NCBI RefSeq assembly: GCF_029962835.1
Contig: NC_080582.1
Location: 17,926,032 to 17,990,031, forward strand
Direction: 5' to 3'
DNA from: Magnolia sinica
Lineage: Eukaryota; Streptophyta; Magnoliopsida; Magnoliales; Magnoliaceae
Length of the DNA stretch: 64,000 nt
Both the position numbers and the translations under genes were made by a program. The notes beneath the pieces are model-generated. The model was not told the DNA's origin. It saw only the letters and a list, made by a program, of their open reading frames with translations, and did not search any database. How positions within the stretch are numbered: the stretch's first letter is position 1; every line of letters starts with the position of its first letter. Positions 21,646 to 36,124 of this stretch are shown here, piece after piece.

Positions 21646-24600
21646 TCATGCCCAAGTGGGCCCGTGACGACACTCGACGTCTCTTGACTGAAGGAGGATT
21701 GGTTGAGGGGTTGACTATCCATCGCAGGACTAGACACCGCTCGAAATCCCCTGAGTTAATTGAAGTTATGGCTGAAGACCAACCTCCTTTACTTCCACCC
21801 AGGGTGGAGGATACCCAAGATGAGAACGAGGTGCATCAGGCACCCCCGCCTCGTACTTTACGAGATTATCTACAACTGGTGGGAGTGAGTATGCCCTCAT
21901 GCATGATTTTCCCTGAAAACACAGGACAAATGGACATCAAGCCATGAGTTATCCAACTCCTTCCCAAATTCCATGGACTTGAATCAGAGAGTTCATATTT
22001 ACATTTGAAAGAGTTCGATGAGATTATAGCTACATTATGTTTTCCTAATGTATCTGAGGATACAATTAGGCTGAAACTCTTTCCTTTTTCCTTAAAAGAG
22101 AAAGCTAAGACGTGGTTACATTGACTGCGTCCTAGATCCATTGGCACATGGAACGACATACAGAGGGAATTCATAAAAAAATTCTTCCCACATCAAAAAA
22201 CGATTACCCTCAGAAAAGCAATCATGAACTTTGCCCAAAAGGAAGATGAAACATTCTTCTAATGTTGGGAAAGGTTTAAAGATTTGGTCAGTTCATGCCC
22301 ACAACACGGATTTGAAACGTGGCGCATTACAAATTTCTTCTACGATGGACTGACATCTTCCATGCGCCAAATGGTCGAGACAATGTGTAATGGAGAGTTT
22401 ATTAATAAATATGTCGATGAGGTATGGGACTACCTCGACAGTCTGGCTGAAAAAACACAATCTTGGGACTATTACCCAAAATCAAACACCACGTCTAGGC
22501 CGACTCAATTAAAGGAGAAAGGTGGATTATATCTCTTGAAAGAAGAGGATGATCTCAAGTGTAAAGTGACTACGCTCATAAGGAAAGTTGAGGCCATGAA
22601 AGGAAAGAAGGATAAGGTTAATGAAATTGTTTACGGCATCTGTGATTGCAACATTCATACAACTGAAAATTGTCCTACAATACCCGCCTTTCGAGGAGTG
22701 TTGAATGAACAAGCTAATGCCGTAAACAACTATCAAAGACCTTTTACTGGACCTAACTCCAATATATACAATCCTGGCTGGAAAAATCATCCAAACTTTA
22801 GTTGGAGGAATGGACAAACGGCTACTCCTCCAGGTTTCTTCAATCAAAATCCAAATCAACTGAAACCTCAAGAGGAACCGGTTCAAAATTTCATACAAGA
22901 GCTGGCTCAGGCAATGCAGGGAATTACAGATTTTATGCAAAAGATAGATTCTCGTATGACGGTTATAGAAAAGGGGATGCTTCCTGCACAACCTCTCCCC
23001 AATCCTAAACCGCAGTACGAGATTAATGATCCCAGCTCTTCAAACCAGAAGAGGACAACAATGATGGATCCAGTGATGCCCCACAAAAATTAGAACCGGA
23101 ACTTCTAGAGAAGCCAGTTGCTCCGTTCCCCCAACGGTTGGTTTCACCAAAACCTCTCTCTAACTCTCAGGATATCCTAGAGGTGTTGAAACAAGTAAAA
23201 GTCAACATTCCTCTACTTGATGTCGTGAAACAGATGCCTTTATATGCCAAATTCCTGAAAGACTTATGCACGACCAAACGACGGCAGAGTATTCAAAAGA
23301 AGATCTTCTTGACCGAGAAAGTGAGTGCCATCCTAAAGCAAGACGTGCCACAGAAATTCAAGGATCCCGGTAGCCCAACCATATCATGTGTAATCGGGGA
23401 CCATCGAATTGATCATGCACTTCTTGACTTAGGAGCGAGTGTCAATCTGATTCCCTATGCGGTATACAAACAGTTAGGTTTGGGTGAATTAAAACCCACC
23501 CTAACCACACTACAACTTGCTGATCGCTCTGTTCGTGTACCAAGAGGGATAATTGAGGATGTGTTGGTCCAAGTTGATAGATTTTACTACCCTGTAGATT
23601 TTATCATCCTGGACACCGAACCCATCAATAACATAAGCACTCAGATCCCCGTCATTCTTGGCCGCCCATTCCTTGCCACTTCAAATGCAATTATCAATTG
23701 CAGGAATGGTGCCATGACTATGTCTTTTGGGAATATGACATTGGAGTCAAACATCTTTTTCAATAACGACAGAAACTTAGAGGATGATGACGATTTCCAC
23801 GACATTAATATGATTGACTCTTTCGTGGAAGATACGACACCTCTAACCTTATCCTCCGACCATCTAGAGATGTGCCTGGCCCACTCCCATGATTTTGATG
23901 ATGACATGATTAGGGAGACGTGCGCCCTGCTTGATACTGCACCGGTACTTGAAGTTAACCGGTGGAGGCCACAATTTGAAGAATTGCTACAAACCGATGT
24001 AGTGCCTCTACCGTCTAACCTCAAGCCGCCGAAGCTTGACCTAAAACCTTTACCCTCTGATTTGAAATATGCCTATTTAGGTCAAGATGAGACATACCCA
24101 GTGGTGATCTCTTTCCACCTGGAGAAAGAACAAGAGAGTATGCTCATATCTACTCTCATTGAGCATAAAGGAGCCCTGGGATGGACGATAGCGGACCTCA
24201 AGGGAATTGATCCCTCGATTTGTACTCACCGCATATATCTTGAGGATAATGCAAAAATCGCTCAGCAACCACAACGCAGACTAAATCCAAACATGAAGGA
24301 AGTGGTTAAGGCCGAGGTTCTTAAACTATTGGACGTGGGTATCATATACCCTATATCTGATAGTCAATGGGTGAGTCCAACTCAAGTGGTCCCTAAGAAG
24401 TCCGGAATCACCATCGTAGCCAATACTAATAATGAACTCGTGCCAACTAGAGTCACTACTGGTTGGAGAATGTGCATTGACTACAGGAAGTTGAATACCG
24501 TCACGAGGAAAGACCACTTTCCTTTACCACTCATTGATCAGATCCTGGAAAGGTTAGCTGGTCATTCCTATTACAGTTTTCTTGACGGGTATTCGGGCTA

Positions 24601-26933
24601 CAACCAGATAGAGATAGCTCCTGAAGACCAGGAAAAGACCACATTTACATGTCCCTACGGCACCTTTGCCTACCGAAGGATGCCATTCGGACTATGTAAT
24701 GCCCCTGCCACCTTTCAGCGATGTATGCTTAGTATCTTTTCTGATATGGTGGGGCAATATTTAGAGGTCTTCATTGACGATTTCTCTGTTTATGGTCCAT
24801 CTTTCAGCAAGTGCTTGGAAAGTCTTAATTGTGTGCTGAAAAGATGTGAAGAAAAGAACTTGGTACTTAATTGGGAGAAGTGTTATTTCATGGTTCAGAA
24901 GGGAATTGTCCTTGGGCATATCATCTCGTCCATGGGAATTAAGGTAGATAAGGCAAAAATCGATCTTATCTCTAACCTACCTCCACCCAAGAACATCAGA
25001 GACGTGTGATCCTTCTTAGGACACGCAGGATTTTACAGGCGATTCATAAAGGACTTTAGTCTCCTCTCTCGTCCTTTATGTAATCTTCTTCAAAAGGATG
25101 CTCTGTACGAGTGGACTAAGCGATGCCAGGAAGCTTTCACCAAGCTTAAAGGCACGTTAACCACTGCACCTATCATGCAGCCACCCGACTGGAGCCTTCC
25201 TTTTGAGCTTATGTGCGATGCTTCTGATTATGCTCTTGGGGCGGTCCTAGGCCAAAGAAAAGATAAGAGGCCCTACGTCATTCATTACGCAAGTAGAACT
25301 TTAAATTCTGCCCAGGTGAACTACTCGACTACGGAAAAGGAACTCTTAGCTGTAGTGTTCGCCTTGGACAAATTTAGGTCCTACTTGATCGAATCCAAGA
25401 TTATTATTTACACAGATCATGCGGCACTTAAGTATCTTCTTTCTAAGAATGATTCTAAGCCCCGTTTGATACGATGGATCCTTCTACTCCAAGAATTCGA
25501 TTTGAAAATTAAAGATAAAAGGGAGTAGAAAACGTTGTGGCCGATCACCTTTCTCGCCTTAATACCTCTGATTCCCTTGAGACGACCCATATCAACGACA
25601 TGTTCCCTGATGAACAACTGTTCAGAGTCTCCCATTCACCTTGGTTCGCTGATATTGCTAATTATCTTACTACAGGTGCCATACCGACACAGTGGACCGC
25701 GCAAGATAAAAAGAAATTCTTCACCGAGGTGTGCAACTTTTTCTGGGATGATCCTTATTTATTTAAATATTGCCCAGACCAAATCCTAAGGAGATGTGTA
25801 CCAGAAATGAGCATCAGAGTGTCATCTCCTTCTGTCACTCACAGGCCTGTGGTGGTCACTTTTCTGTAAAAAAGACCACGGCCAAGATTCTGCAGTGTGG
25901 CTTTTACTGGCCCACTATGTTTAGGGACACTCATGAGTTTTGCAAAGCTTGTGAGCGTTGTCAGAAATTAGAAGCATTGTCCCATCAAAATATGATGCCC
26001 TTGAATCCCATCCTTATCATTGAAGCAATCGATTGCTGGGGCATCGATTTCATGGGACCATTCCCCCAATCGTTTGGAAATCTGTATATTTTGCTCGCCG
26101 TGGATTATGTCACTAAATGGGTCGAAGCAATTCCGTGTCGAACTAATGACCATCGCACGGTCATTAAATTCCTAAAAGAAAACATCTTTTCTCGATTCGG
26201 AACGCCTCGAGCCATCATTAGTGATGGGGGCTCACACTTTTGTAATAAACCATTTGAGAGCTTAATGAAGAAATAAGGTATCTCTCATAAGGTGAGCACC
26301 CCGTACCACCCACAGACAAGTGGGCAAGCCGAGATTTCTAATAGAAAAATTAAACACATTTTAGAGAAAACGGTTAACCTTGATCGTAAGGATTGGTCAA
26401 TCCGATTGACCGATGCCTTATGGGCATACCGTACTGCCTTTAAAACCCCTATTGGAATATCTCCCTTTAGACTTGTCTATGGAAAAGCTTGTCACTTGCC
26501 TGTGGAGCTGGAACATAAAGCGTATTGGGCGATCAAAAATCTTAATTTCAATCTGGACAACACTGGCTCGCTACGTAAACTTCAATTGAATAAACTTGAG
26601 GAAATCCGGAATAATGCGTACGATAATTCGAGAATTTACAAGGACAATATGAAAGTATTTCATGACCAACACATTTTGCGAAAATCATTCACGCCTGGTC
26701 AGAAGGTCCTTTTGTACAATTCTCGATTACATCTCTTTCCGGATAAGCTTCGATCTCGTTGGACCGGCCCTTACATTGTTGTTTCTGTTTTTCCTCATGG
26801 GGCCGTTGAGATAAGAGATCCCGACAATGGCAAGGAGTTTAAAGTCAATGGACATCGATTGAAACCATTTTTTGAGAAATTTGATTCAGAGGACATGTCC
26901 ATGCCCCTGACTGCTCCTGTTTACCAGGATTGA

Positions 26934-28336
26934 TCTCCTAGTCTGATGGAGGTATAGGTAGGTTTATCGCTTTCATAAGACTAGGGTAGTTACTTTATTT
27001 GTCTGGCTGAAGACGGTAAACTTAGTGCTCCTGGGAGGCAACCCAGCTCTTCATTTCATTTCGTTTTTTTGTTCAATGTTTGTGGGTAACATTACTGCAA
27101 ACCCTCACGAGACTACAACTCGTCCACTAGGGGCAACCTAGGAGTTTAAAGGCTTCTTGCATACGCTAAATGCAATCGAGAGCACCTACGAAAGTGGTAT
27201 AGGTAGGATTTTATTTTTGTTATTTTATTTTACTTCTGTTGGTTTTTCTTTTGTGCTGACCCGCTCTTACGTAGAAATCTTTGGAAAGCCTCTTGATTCT
27301 TTCATCCAGGTAATATCTTTCCATCACTCATATATTTTCGTTGTCCCATGTGCATTGCATGCTTATTTCTTTTACATTGAGGATAATGTAGATTTTAGGT
27401 TGGGGGTGGGAGATTAGGTTTCCTAATCAGCGTTTTCTTGGTCTTGAGCAAAAATTGTGAAAATTTTTAAATTTTTTTTTGGACTTTCTTGTGAATTCGA
27501 AGGGATTTTGATGGCCATCTAGGGCACTTGGAATTTCAAGATACATGATGTTGGAAATTTAAGACGTTTGGATTCAGTATCTATTGGATTGCATAATTAA
27601 GTTTGAATTGTTAATCCAGAATTAGAAGTTGTACACTTTGATTGAGTTATGATCTCACATGTCACATCTCGCTTTCACATTAAGGTCTCAGTTTGATATT
27701 GAAGGATTTACTTGGTACTCACTAAGCATGAAGGAACCGGCCTGAGAAAATTGAAAGGATTGGGCGAATAATCTTCTCCATGGGTTTGCTCCCTATAGGT
27801 GAAGATTTGATTTCCCAAAGTAGCCGACGGAAAGGGGTGGGCAATGGTCTTCATCATAGGTTTGCTCCCTATAGGGGTGGGCAATGGTCTTCATCATAGG
27901 TTTGCTCCCTATAGGTGAAGATTTGATTCCTCCCCTTGGCGGTATTTTAATGAAAAAAAATATATATATCAAAGGTCGATTAATGAAAAGATGATCTGTG
28001 AGGAAAATTTGAGTTATTATGAATTATCTTAGTGTTTACCGATAATATCAGGAAATTAAGAAGTGAACCTTAATGATAAGCCGAGATTACACGATACACC
28101 CATGAAACTCAATATTCAGAATCATGCTAATTAATGAATTAATATTTGAGCTCGACGATGAAGTTATCGTGCGCTCGAGTCCAGGAGATAGTAATGCCCA
28201 ACATTCATGAATCACAGAATTCTAGGATCTGGATTGTTTTTCAAAAATCATTCGATTTTATAGAAATTGTCTTGTAATTCTCAATTTATTTTTCGCATAC
28301 CTTGCTCGGGACTAGCAAGATGCTGGTTAGGGGTTG
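26934..28336 (+). other. 3' untranslated internal region of the Athila element
   Basis: No protein domain is recognised. It contains a local tandem duplication of about 40 bp near 27835-27915 (GGTTTGCTCCCTATAGG, which also occurs once near 27784). The right end (GGTTAGGGGTTG) is a modest purine tract before the 3' LTR. Confidence 0.55.
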
Positions 28337-30603
28337 TGTTGAGGGTCGAATATTGCATATCAGACCCCAGTCGTTGCCAGGATTTACAAACATAGAACTG
28401 TTTAATGACCTGATTTAATCGTATTTGTGATGCAGAGTATATTTACGAGCATGGACTGGAAAGGATGCTAAAAGCATGGATTTAAAGCTCAGGCATCACC
28501 AAGGCATTGGACGGGGCCCCATGGGACCATGATCGAGGATTTACACGTCAGAGATCGGAGAAATTCTAGTCACTCACTTCAAACAGGCCTGAAAGACATC
28601 CATAATACAGGATCATGGGGCTCCCACCATCTGATTGGCTCTAAACTTTATATGAGGCCTGATGATCATGGATTAACCGTACGCATCAAAAATCATCCAT
28701 TGGATCGCTGTGGAAGTGACCCAACGGACAGATCAGCCTATAATTTACTGATCTGGGGCCCACCTGATCTCTGGATATACCTCATCTTCGGTCTCAACAC
28801 ATTAAATTATATGAAGAACCAGACGGACGGAGGAGATTCTGTACATACATTATGATGGACCCCCGTGTGCATTGCATGTGCACCAGCCGTGCACCCATGC
28901 ACTCAAAGTCGGTCAGCGGGCGCTGACCGACAAAAACTCAAATTCTTCAAAAAAAATGCAATAGCGTTAACCGTCCGGCATTGGGTTTGCTTTGTGGGCC
29001 CCACTCATCATGTATTTAGAAGATCCGGACCGTCCATTAGGATTTCAAAGGCCTCAGTACCTAAGCCTAGGTGACGGAATTTTAAGAGATAACATATATC
29101 ATATTTCAACCGTCAAAACGGAGGATGGACGGCAGTGAGAAAACTCTTATGGGCCACGCATAAAACAATTCAAAACCATCCATTCCCTAATGGATTTTTG
29201 AGAGGATCATAATGGACGGAGTGGATTTCTCAAAAAGATGTCTAATTGGGGCCCACCATCATCTCAGCGCACGAAGAGCGAAAGCTCTGTTCGCACGTGA
29301 CCGGAAGATCGGCGCTGTTTTGCATTCGTGGCAAGGATCGGTTCGATGATCTGAACCGTTCAAAAGTCTCCAACGACCCAGCTAATGTAGACCTAGGAGA
29401 GCGAATTTGAAGAAATCTGCATGATCAGTTTTTCAACGTTAAAACGCAACTTGGACGGCGGTTTAAAAAGCTCAGGTGGGCCACACCAAAACAGACGAAA
29501 AACGGTCATGTACGACCGGTTTTCCGTGTACAGTCCAATGAACGGACCCGATCTCGCGAGAAGATCCAAGAAATGGGCCCACCATCATCCCAGCGCAGGC
29601 CGTGCGTCCACGCAGAGCCTGGGCGCTGCTGTTTTGGTGGCAACGTAAATGGATTTGCGCAAGGAGTTTTCAGAGGGGGTCGCGGAGCATACAAACCGAC
29701 TCCAGCCAGGCCTCTCCGACTGCTAGCAGACTATATAAGCAAGGAAAGAAGGAGAAGAAAAGATATTTTTTTTTGGAAGGGGACCAGGTAGACGATTGCA
29801 AGAGAGAGTGAAAGTTTTTGGTTTCTTCTTTCTTTTCCTTTTATTTATTTCTTTCCTTCTTGTTCTTTTCTTTCTCTGTTTATTTTTATTTGCTTTGTTC
29901 AGCCCATTCATGTGTGGCTAAACCTCTTAGCTAGGGCTAAGAGGTGAAGCCTGTAGCGAGATGAGAGATTATATTTTGTGCCTATAATTTAAAATTCATA
30001 AACTGAATGTGATTTTAGTTGATTATTAAAGGAATATTTTTCTTAGTCTTTAATGGTCTGTTGTGACTGAAATTACAATGGATTTGCAATGGCTTTGAGT
30101 ATTTCTTTCCCATTTTTTTTATGTTATGAAGTCAGGAAGCCCTGTTATTCATCATTATTCCTTGGGCATGGTAGGATGACAGTACCCTTCCTGCTTTCCA
30201 TACATTGTTGGTTGGTTGGTAATTAGTTTAATTCTGTTGTTTACTTTGTCTCCTGGGCATGGTTTGGTGATGGAATCCATTCTAATTCATATACCTTTCA
30301 TCCCTTTAAAATTATATCAGAAGAAGTTCAGTTTAATTTTCATGATTTTTGAAGCAGGCATAAGATCTCCCTGATCTCTACAAGTGGATCCTCTGAATCC
30401 CTAGTTTCCTTCCTCTGAATTCCTTAAGTTTTACATTAATCTCTCACCATTATTCATCAATTTATATTCGATTTAGATTGCATCTAGGCTAGTTCTATTT
30501 CTACATAGTTTCAGGAAACGTACAAGTTTCAGTCCCTGTGAATTCGACCTCGGTCTTACCGAGTTTATTACTACATCACAACCCTATACTTGGGGAGTGA
30601 ACA
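28337..30603 (+). repeat. 3' LTR of the Athila element
   Basis: A 2267-bp copy about 99% identical to the 5' LTR, with a TATATAA box at 29732-29738 and the same embedded GGGCCCAC modules, so those modules were in place before this insertion. Confidence 0.93.
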
Positions 30604-30608
30604 GTAGA

Positions 30609-31240
30609 TGTGCAAAAAAATCATGTACCTGGATAGCCAATTTATATATGATGTTGTCAACTTGCCATCGGTCAACCTCATGGTTTCTTATTTTCAACAC
30701 GGTAATGTTGTCCTCCACTTGCTTCATTATGGTTAATCAAACTGTATACCTTAAGCTCCCTAATCTAAGGTATTTGTTTATAAATAGTTATTATTCCGCT
30801 CTATCAATTAACCTTCTTATTTGGATTCTCCTTGTGACTATGAATAAGATTATTAAGATACTTAAGTCGGTAAGATGGCTGCTCGAGATCTATACAACAT
30901 TGGGTTCTAAAACTGACGTTAGTGTACGACACATCCATCAAGTGTGGTCCAATGGCAGGCTGCATAGATATGACCATATGCGTTATGGTAAGGTCTATGG
31001 TGATCCTAGGGAAGCTTTAACGTGATTAAGGCTGATTTTGGGACACGATCCATCAAGTTAGTTTCCATGGCGCACCCCTATTGCGTGTGCAAGTGCATGT
31101 GAGGGTGCGAGAGTGCATGTACCAGGGAAATCAGGTGGACTCACGTTGGATGATTTAGGTGCAATAAGAGTTTTAAGAAAGCTTTATTGACGTGCTTTCA
31201 TCGGTGAGTGTTTCCAATTCCATGGTCCACCTGAAATTTG
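30609..31240. other. Non-coding stretch right of the Athila element
   Basis: It continues the pre-insertion sequence from 18652. A plus-strand open frame covers 30597-31025, but its composition and lack of any known motif give no support for a gene. Confidence 0.4.
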
Positions 31241-31491
31241 AATCAGCTTAAATTTTGTACAAATACTTGAGATGTTTTGGTAAAACAGGACGGTGTGGAT
31301 ATATACGTATTAGGGTGGGATTCCAAGGTGGGTTCTACCTTCCACCCTGCACGTGCCAAAGAGAGGGACTCCTCTCTTGATGTCCCACATCCAGCAAAAG
31401 GATATCCACCTCTTCCTTTTTGTACATCATAATGTTCTATGCAATCAACTTCATAGGAACTTCCAACGAGGTAGAGTTGTGTGGGGCCCAC
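31241..31491. repeat. Left part of a GGGCCCAC-family repeat split by the copia element
   Basis: It contains GACGGTGTGGATATATACGT and ends in GTGTGGGGCCCAC. The rest resumes at 36360. The intact relative at about 61290-61800 shows the same order of blocks across the break. Confidence 0.65.
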
Positions 31492-31797
31492 TGTTAAGAT
31501 TATGTTAACTTAAATTAAGGGATATTATTTCATGTGTATATTTATGAGATTTGTAATCCCTTCAATCAAGGGAATTAGATAGATCTTAAGGGATATTATT
31601 TCATGTATATATTTAGGAGATTTGTAATCCCTTCAATCAAGGGAATTAGATAAATCTTTATGTTATTTTTTTGTAATTTAGGATCTAATTTAGGATCTTG
31701 ATTTGCTCTTGTAAGTTTATATATAGCAGTCCATATTGACTGTTAAAAATAACACACAGAGAAAAACATAGATTTTTCTGTAAACTGATTTTTCTCA
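31492..31797 (+). repeat. 5' LTR of the copia element, with internal duplication
   Basis: 306 bp against 235 bp in the 3' LTR. The extra 71 bp is a tandem duplication of a block containing AAGGGATATTATTTCATGT and AATCCCTTCAATCAAGGGAA. A TATATATAG box lies at about 31719-31727. Confidence 0.85.
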
Positions 31798-34700
31798 TGG
31801 TATCAGAGCGCCAATGATCTTGTTGCCTCTGTAAATCATTTCTGCCTACTCTGATCACGCTATGTCTACGTTTGCGATTGATTCTACAGATCCGTTTTTT
31901 CTCAATCCTTCTGATCATCCTAACATGATTCTTGTTCCAAAAGTCTTAGATGGAACCAATTATGCTATATGGAAGAGATCTATGCTAGTAAGTCTCAGTG
32001 CTAAAAACAAATTAGGGTTCATCAAAGGAACAATTGCCACCCCAGAGAAAAAAGATCCAAAATACTCTTTATGGCAGCGCTGCAACGATATGGTGCTTTC
32101 CTAGATATTTAACTCTCTAAGTCAAAAGCTTACAAACAGCGTACTCTATGCTGAAACGCCTTCAGAGATCTGGACAGATCTTCAAGAACGATTCTCTCAA
32201 AGTGATTTTTCTCATCATTATCAAACTCAACGATCTATTGTTGAATTGAAACAAAATCAAGAATCAATTTTTTCTTACTATACAAAGATGAAAATGTTGT
32301 GGGATGATCTAACTACCTGTAGTCCTTCAATCACGTATACTTGTGGAGGACAAAAAGATCTAAAAGAAAAGGAAGAAAGGATTCGGCTGAGACAATTCCT
32401 TATGGGATTGAATGAGACATACTTTGCTGTGCAAGGGCAAATCATGTTAATGCACCCTCCACCAACTGTCAAAAAGGCATATTCACTTCTATGTGAAGAA
32501 GAAAGGCAGCAAGGACTTACTAAGGCCAAGGGTACTGATCTCATTCATGCTATGAGTATCAAAACCTATGACAACTCTAGGGAATCACAGTCTGATGCTC
32601 AACGGCAACACAGACAGTGGTCATCCTCTCATTCCAAGTCACATGGCACCAGGAAATCTCTGTTATGTTCTTATTGTGAGGGCACAACTCACACTGTGGA
32701 TCGTTGCTACTACTTGAATGGATTCCCAATTGGTCACAAGCTCCATGGCAAAGATGTATAGCCACCAAATCGAAGCAGAAAACATGTTGCACATCAAACC
32801 AGTGCCGAGATGCATCAGGACTCAATCAAAATACCAATAGAGCAGACCCCTCAATTCACCTCTGAAGAGCTTGCCCAAATAAAAGCTTTTTTCCGTAATG
32901 GTAAAAAATCTGCAAAAGCAAACTATACAGGTATCTCTGCCCCTTTTTGCTCATCCTTTAGTGTCCAAAAGACATCCTTGAATCATTGGATTATTGATAG
33001 TGGTGTAACAAATCACATAACATCTTCAATATCGAATACCTCTCCTTTATCTTCTCAAGTAACCTTGCCTAATGGTGCATATTCTAAGATAACTGGCATT
33101 GGCTCCATACAACTCTCAGATCATATGCATGTTAAAAACATTCTATGTACACCATCTTTTCATATCAATTTACTATCAATGAGTCAACTCACAACTGCCA
33201 TGAATTATTCAATTCACTTCTTTCCCACTTTTTGTATATTACAGGACCTAACTTCGAAGAAGATGATTGGATTGGGGAAGCAGCTTAATAGCTTGTACAA
33301 CTTTGTTCCTCTAATGAAGTTTGTACCAACTTCTTATCATGTTGATTCTACTATAAACCTTCCATGGCACAAGCGGTTAAGACATCCCTCCAAGGCACCT
33401 TCACAATTTTTGAGCCATGTTATTTCCTCCTTTGTATTTGATTCTAAACATTCTTGTGAAACTTGCCATTTGGCTAAGCAAATACGGCTACCATTTTCTT
33501 CAAGTTCTATTCAAACTTTACATTCATTTGATCTTATTCATTGTGATATTTGGGGACCTTTTCGTACTGCAACTCATACAGGGGCACATTATTTTTTAAC
33601 CATTGTTGATGATTATACTCGATTCACGTGGATATTCTTAATGAAATTCAAATCTGAAATGCAAGGATTATTAAAAACTTTCATCTCTTTTGTCAACACT
33701 CAGTTTAATTGCCAAGTTAAATGCATTCGAAGTGATAATGGCTCAGAATTCATCTCCATGAAATCTTATTTTTCCAACCTTGGCATTTTATTTCAAAGCT
33801 CTTGCCCATCTACACCTCAACAAAATGGTGTAGTTGAACGAAAACATCGACATCTTTTAAACGTTGGCAGGGCCTTAAGAATTGATGTTAATCTTCCCTT
33901 GCGTTTTTGGGGGGAGAGTTTACTTACCGCTGCCTATCTTATTAATCGTCTTCCTACCCCTGTGCTGCGACATAAATCCCCATATGAAATGTTGTATAAC
34001 AAACCACCTATCTACTCTCACTTGAGAGTTTTTGGATGTCTTTGTTATGCAACCAATTTGCAACCATCTCACAAATTTGACTCTCGCGCTAGAAAATGCA
34101 TCTTTGTCGGTTATCCTGTAGGCCAAAAAGCCTATCGCTTATATGATCTCAACACTCAACAATTTTTTTCAAGCCGTGATGTCATTTTTCATGAATCATT
34201 TTTTCCTTTTCTTGCTCCAAAAACCTCACCAGAAAACATTGTTTCCCAACCTGAGATATCTGAATATATTACTGATTCACCTCCACTTGCAATTCCTCCT
34301 GTTTCTTCATCATCCGAGATCACTCCTCCATCCTCTCCTTCTTCTCCTTCTTCCTTTGTATCTCCTGCTGCACCTCCTCTTCGCAAAAGTGAACATGTCA
34401 GACAGCCATCCACCCTCCTTCAAGATTTTCATTGTGGACAAGTTAGTACAACGCCATCAACTGCAACTTCAAAACAGGCATCTTTGACTAAGTCAGGTAC
34501 TCGGTATCCTTTAAGTACCTATCTTTCCTATGATTCTTTGTCTTCTGCTCATAAACACTTTGTTAATACCATTTCGAGTGTCCTATAACCTACCTCATAT
34601 GCTCGGGCTATCTTAGATCCCAAATGGCAAGAGGCAATACAACGTGAACTTAATGCTCTCACTACCTAAAAGACATGGTCCTTGGTTCCCTTGCCTGTTG

Positions 34701-36124
34701 GTCATCGGCCCATTAGTAGCAAATGGGTCTATATATTGTATCAAATATAATTCCAAGGGCACAATTGAATGCTACAAAGCTCGATTAGTCGCTAAAGCAT
34801 TTTCTTGACAAGAAGGCTTGGATTACACCGAAACATTTGCTCCTATTGCCAAGTTAACCACTATTCGCTGTGTTCTTGCTGTTGCTGCTGCTTAGCCATT
34901 GTATCAAATGGATGTGACCAATGCCTTCCTACATGGTGATTTAGAGGAAGAGGTATACATGACTCCATCACCAGGTCTTTGTCGACAAGGGGAGAAACTA
35001 GTATGTCAACTGCATAAGTCTCTTTATGGGCTTAAACAAGCCCCTCGAAATTAGTTTGCAAAATTCTCGCATGCTATCAAACAGGCTAGCTTTGTTCAAT
35101 CACATTCAGATTATTCTTTGTTCGTAAAGACTAAAGGTTCATCTACAACTATGGTGCTTATCTATGTAGATGACATAGTAATAACTGGAAATGATGCAAC
35201 TGCTATACAAAGTCTCAAACAATTTCTTCATTAACAATTTCATATTAAAGATCTTGGTCTCCTTAAGTATTTTCTTGGGTTGGAAGTTACAAGGTCCAAA
35301 GCAAGTATTGTTATCTCTCAACGAAAATATACTTTAGAGATCATAAAAGATGTTAGATACTTGGGTGCTCAACCATCAAACTTTCCCATTGAAATAAATC
35401 TAAAGCTCATAGATTATCAAGGTGATCTGCTACATGATCCAGCTTGCTACAGGAGATTAGTTGGACAACTAATCTATCTCACAATTACAAGGCCAGAGAT
35501 CACATACTCAGTTAATATTTTAAGTTAATTTATGCATGCTCCAAGAAAGTCTCACTGGGATGTTGCTCTTCGCATTATCAAATATTTGAAAGGCAGTCCT
35601 GGTTTAGGATTGTTTTCCTCCTCAAGCAATTCCTTTGCCTTAAAGGCTTATTGTGATGCTAATTGGACAAACTGTCCTATGACAAGAAGATCAACTACAG
35701 GTTATTGTGTGTTCTTAGGGAATTCATTGATTTCATGTAAAGCAAAGAAGCAGAAAAACAGTTTCAAGATCATCCTCAGAAGCTGAGTACAGGTCCATGG
35801 CAGCGGCATCCTGTGAGCTAACTTGGCTCAGATTTTTGCTCAATGATATGCAAGTTTCTACAGGACCAACAATGGTACTATGTGATAATCAAGCTGCTCT
35901 CCACATAGCAGCAAACCCAGCATATCATGATCGCACCAAACACATAGAACTTGATTGTCATGTTGTAAGAGAAAAGATACAAAATGGTCATATTATTACC
36001 AAATTTGTTCCATCTCATTTGCAGCTGGCAGATGTTTTTACGAAGGCTCTTGGAGAAAATGTGTTTAAAGAATTAAGAATCAAGTTCAACATGCTGAATA
36101 TAAATGCTCCAACTTGAGGGGGAG

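Larger units (their letters stand above)
18658..30603 (+). mobile_element. Ty3/gypsy Athila-lineage LTR retrotransposon, nearly complete, broken (fossil)
   Basis: This 11.9-kb element is bounded by LTRs at 18658-20926 and 28337-30603 and by a perfect 5-bp target duplication GTAGA (18653-18657 and 30604-30608). The primer site TGGCGCCGTTGCCGGGGA follows the left LTR and is the Athila type. Parts, approximately: gag 21650-23090; protease 23300-23750; reverse transcriptase 24270-25010; RNase H 25180-25530; integrase 25850-26930. No envelope-like ORF was recognised between integrase and the 3' LTR. The coding part is interrupted about half a dozen times, so it is not autonomous. I counted about 25 differences between the LTRs by eye, near 1%, suggesting a few hundred thousand to about two million years, depending on the rate. 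Confidence 0.92.

Noticed and set aside
30597-31025. 142-residue open frame right of the Athila 3' LTR
   Set aside because: It starts inside the LTR end and has no recognisable motif; the composition fits chance in AT-rich DNA.
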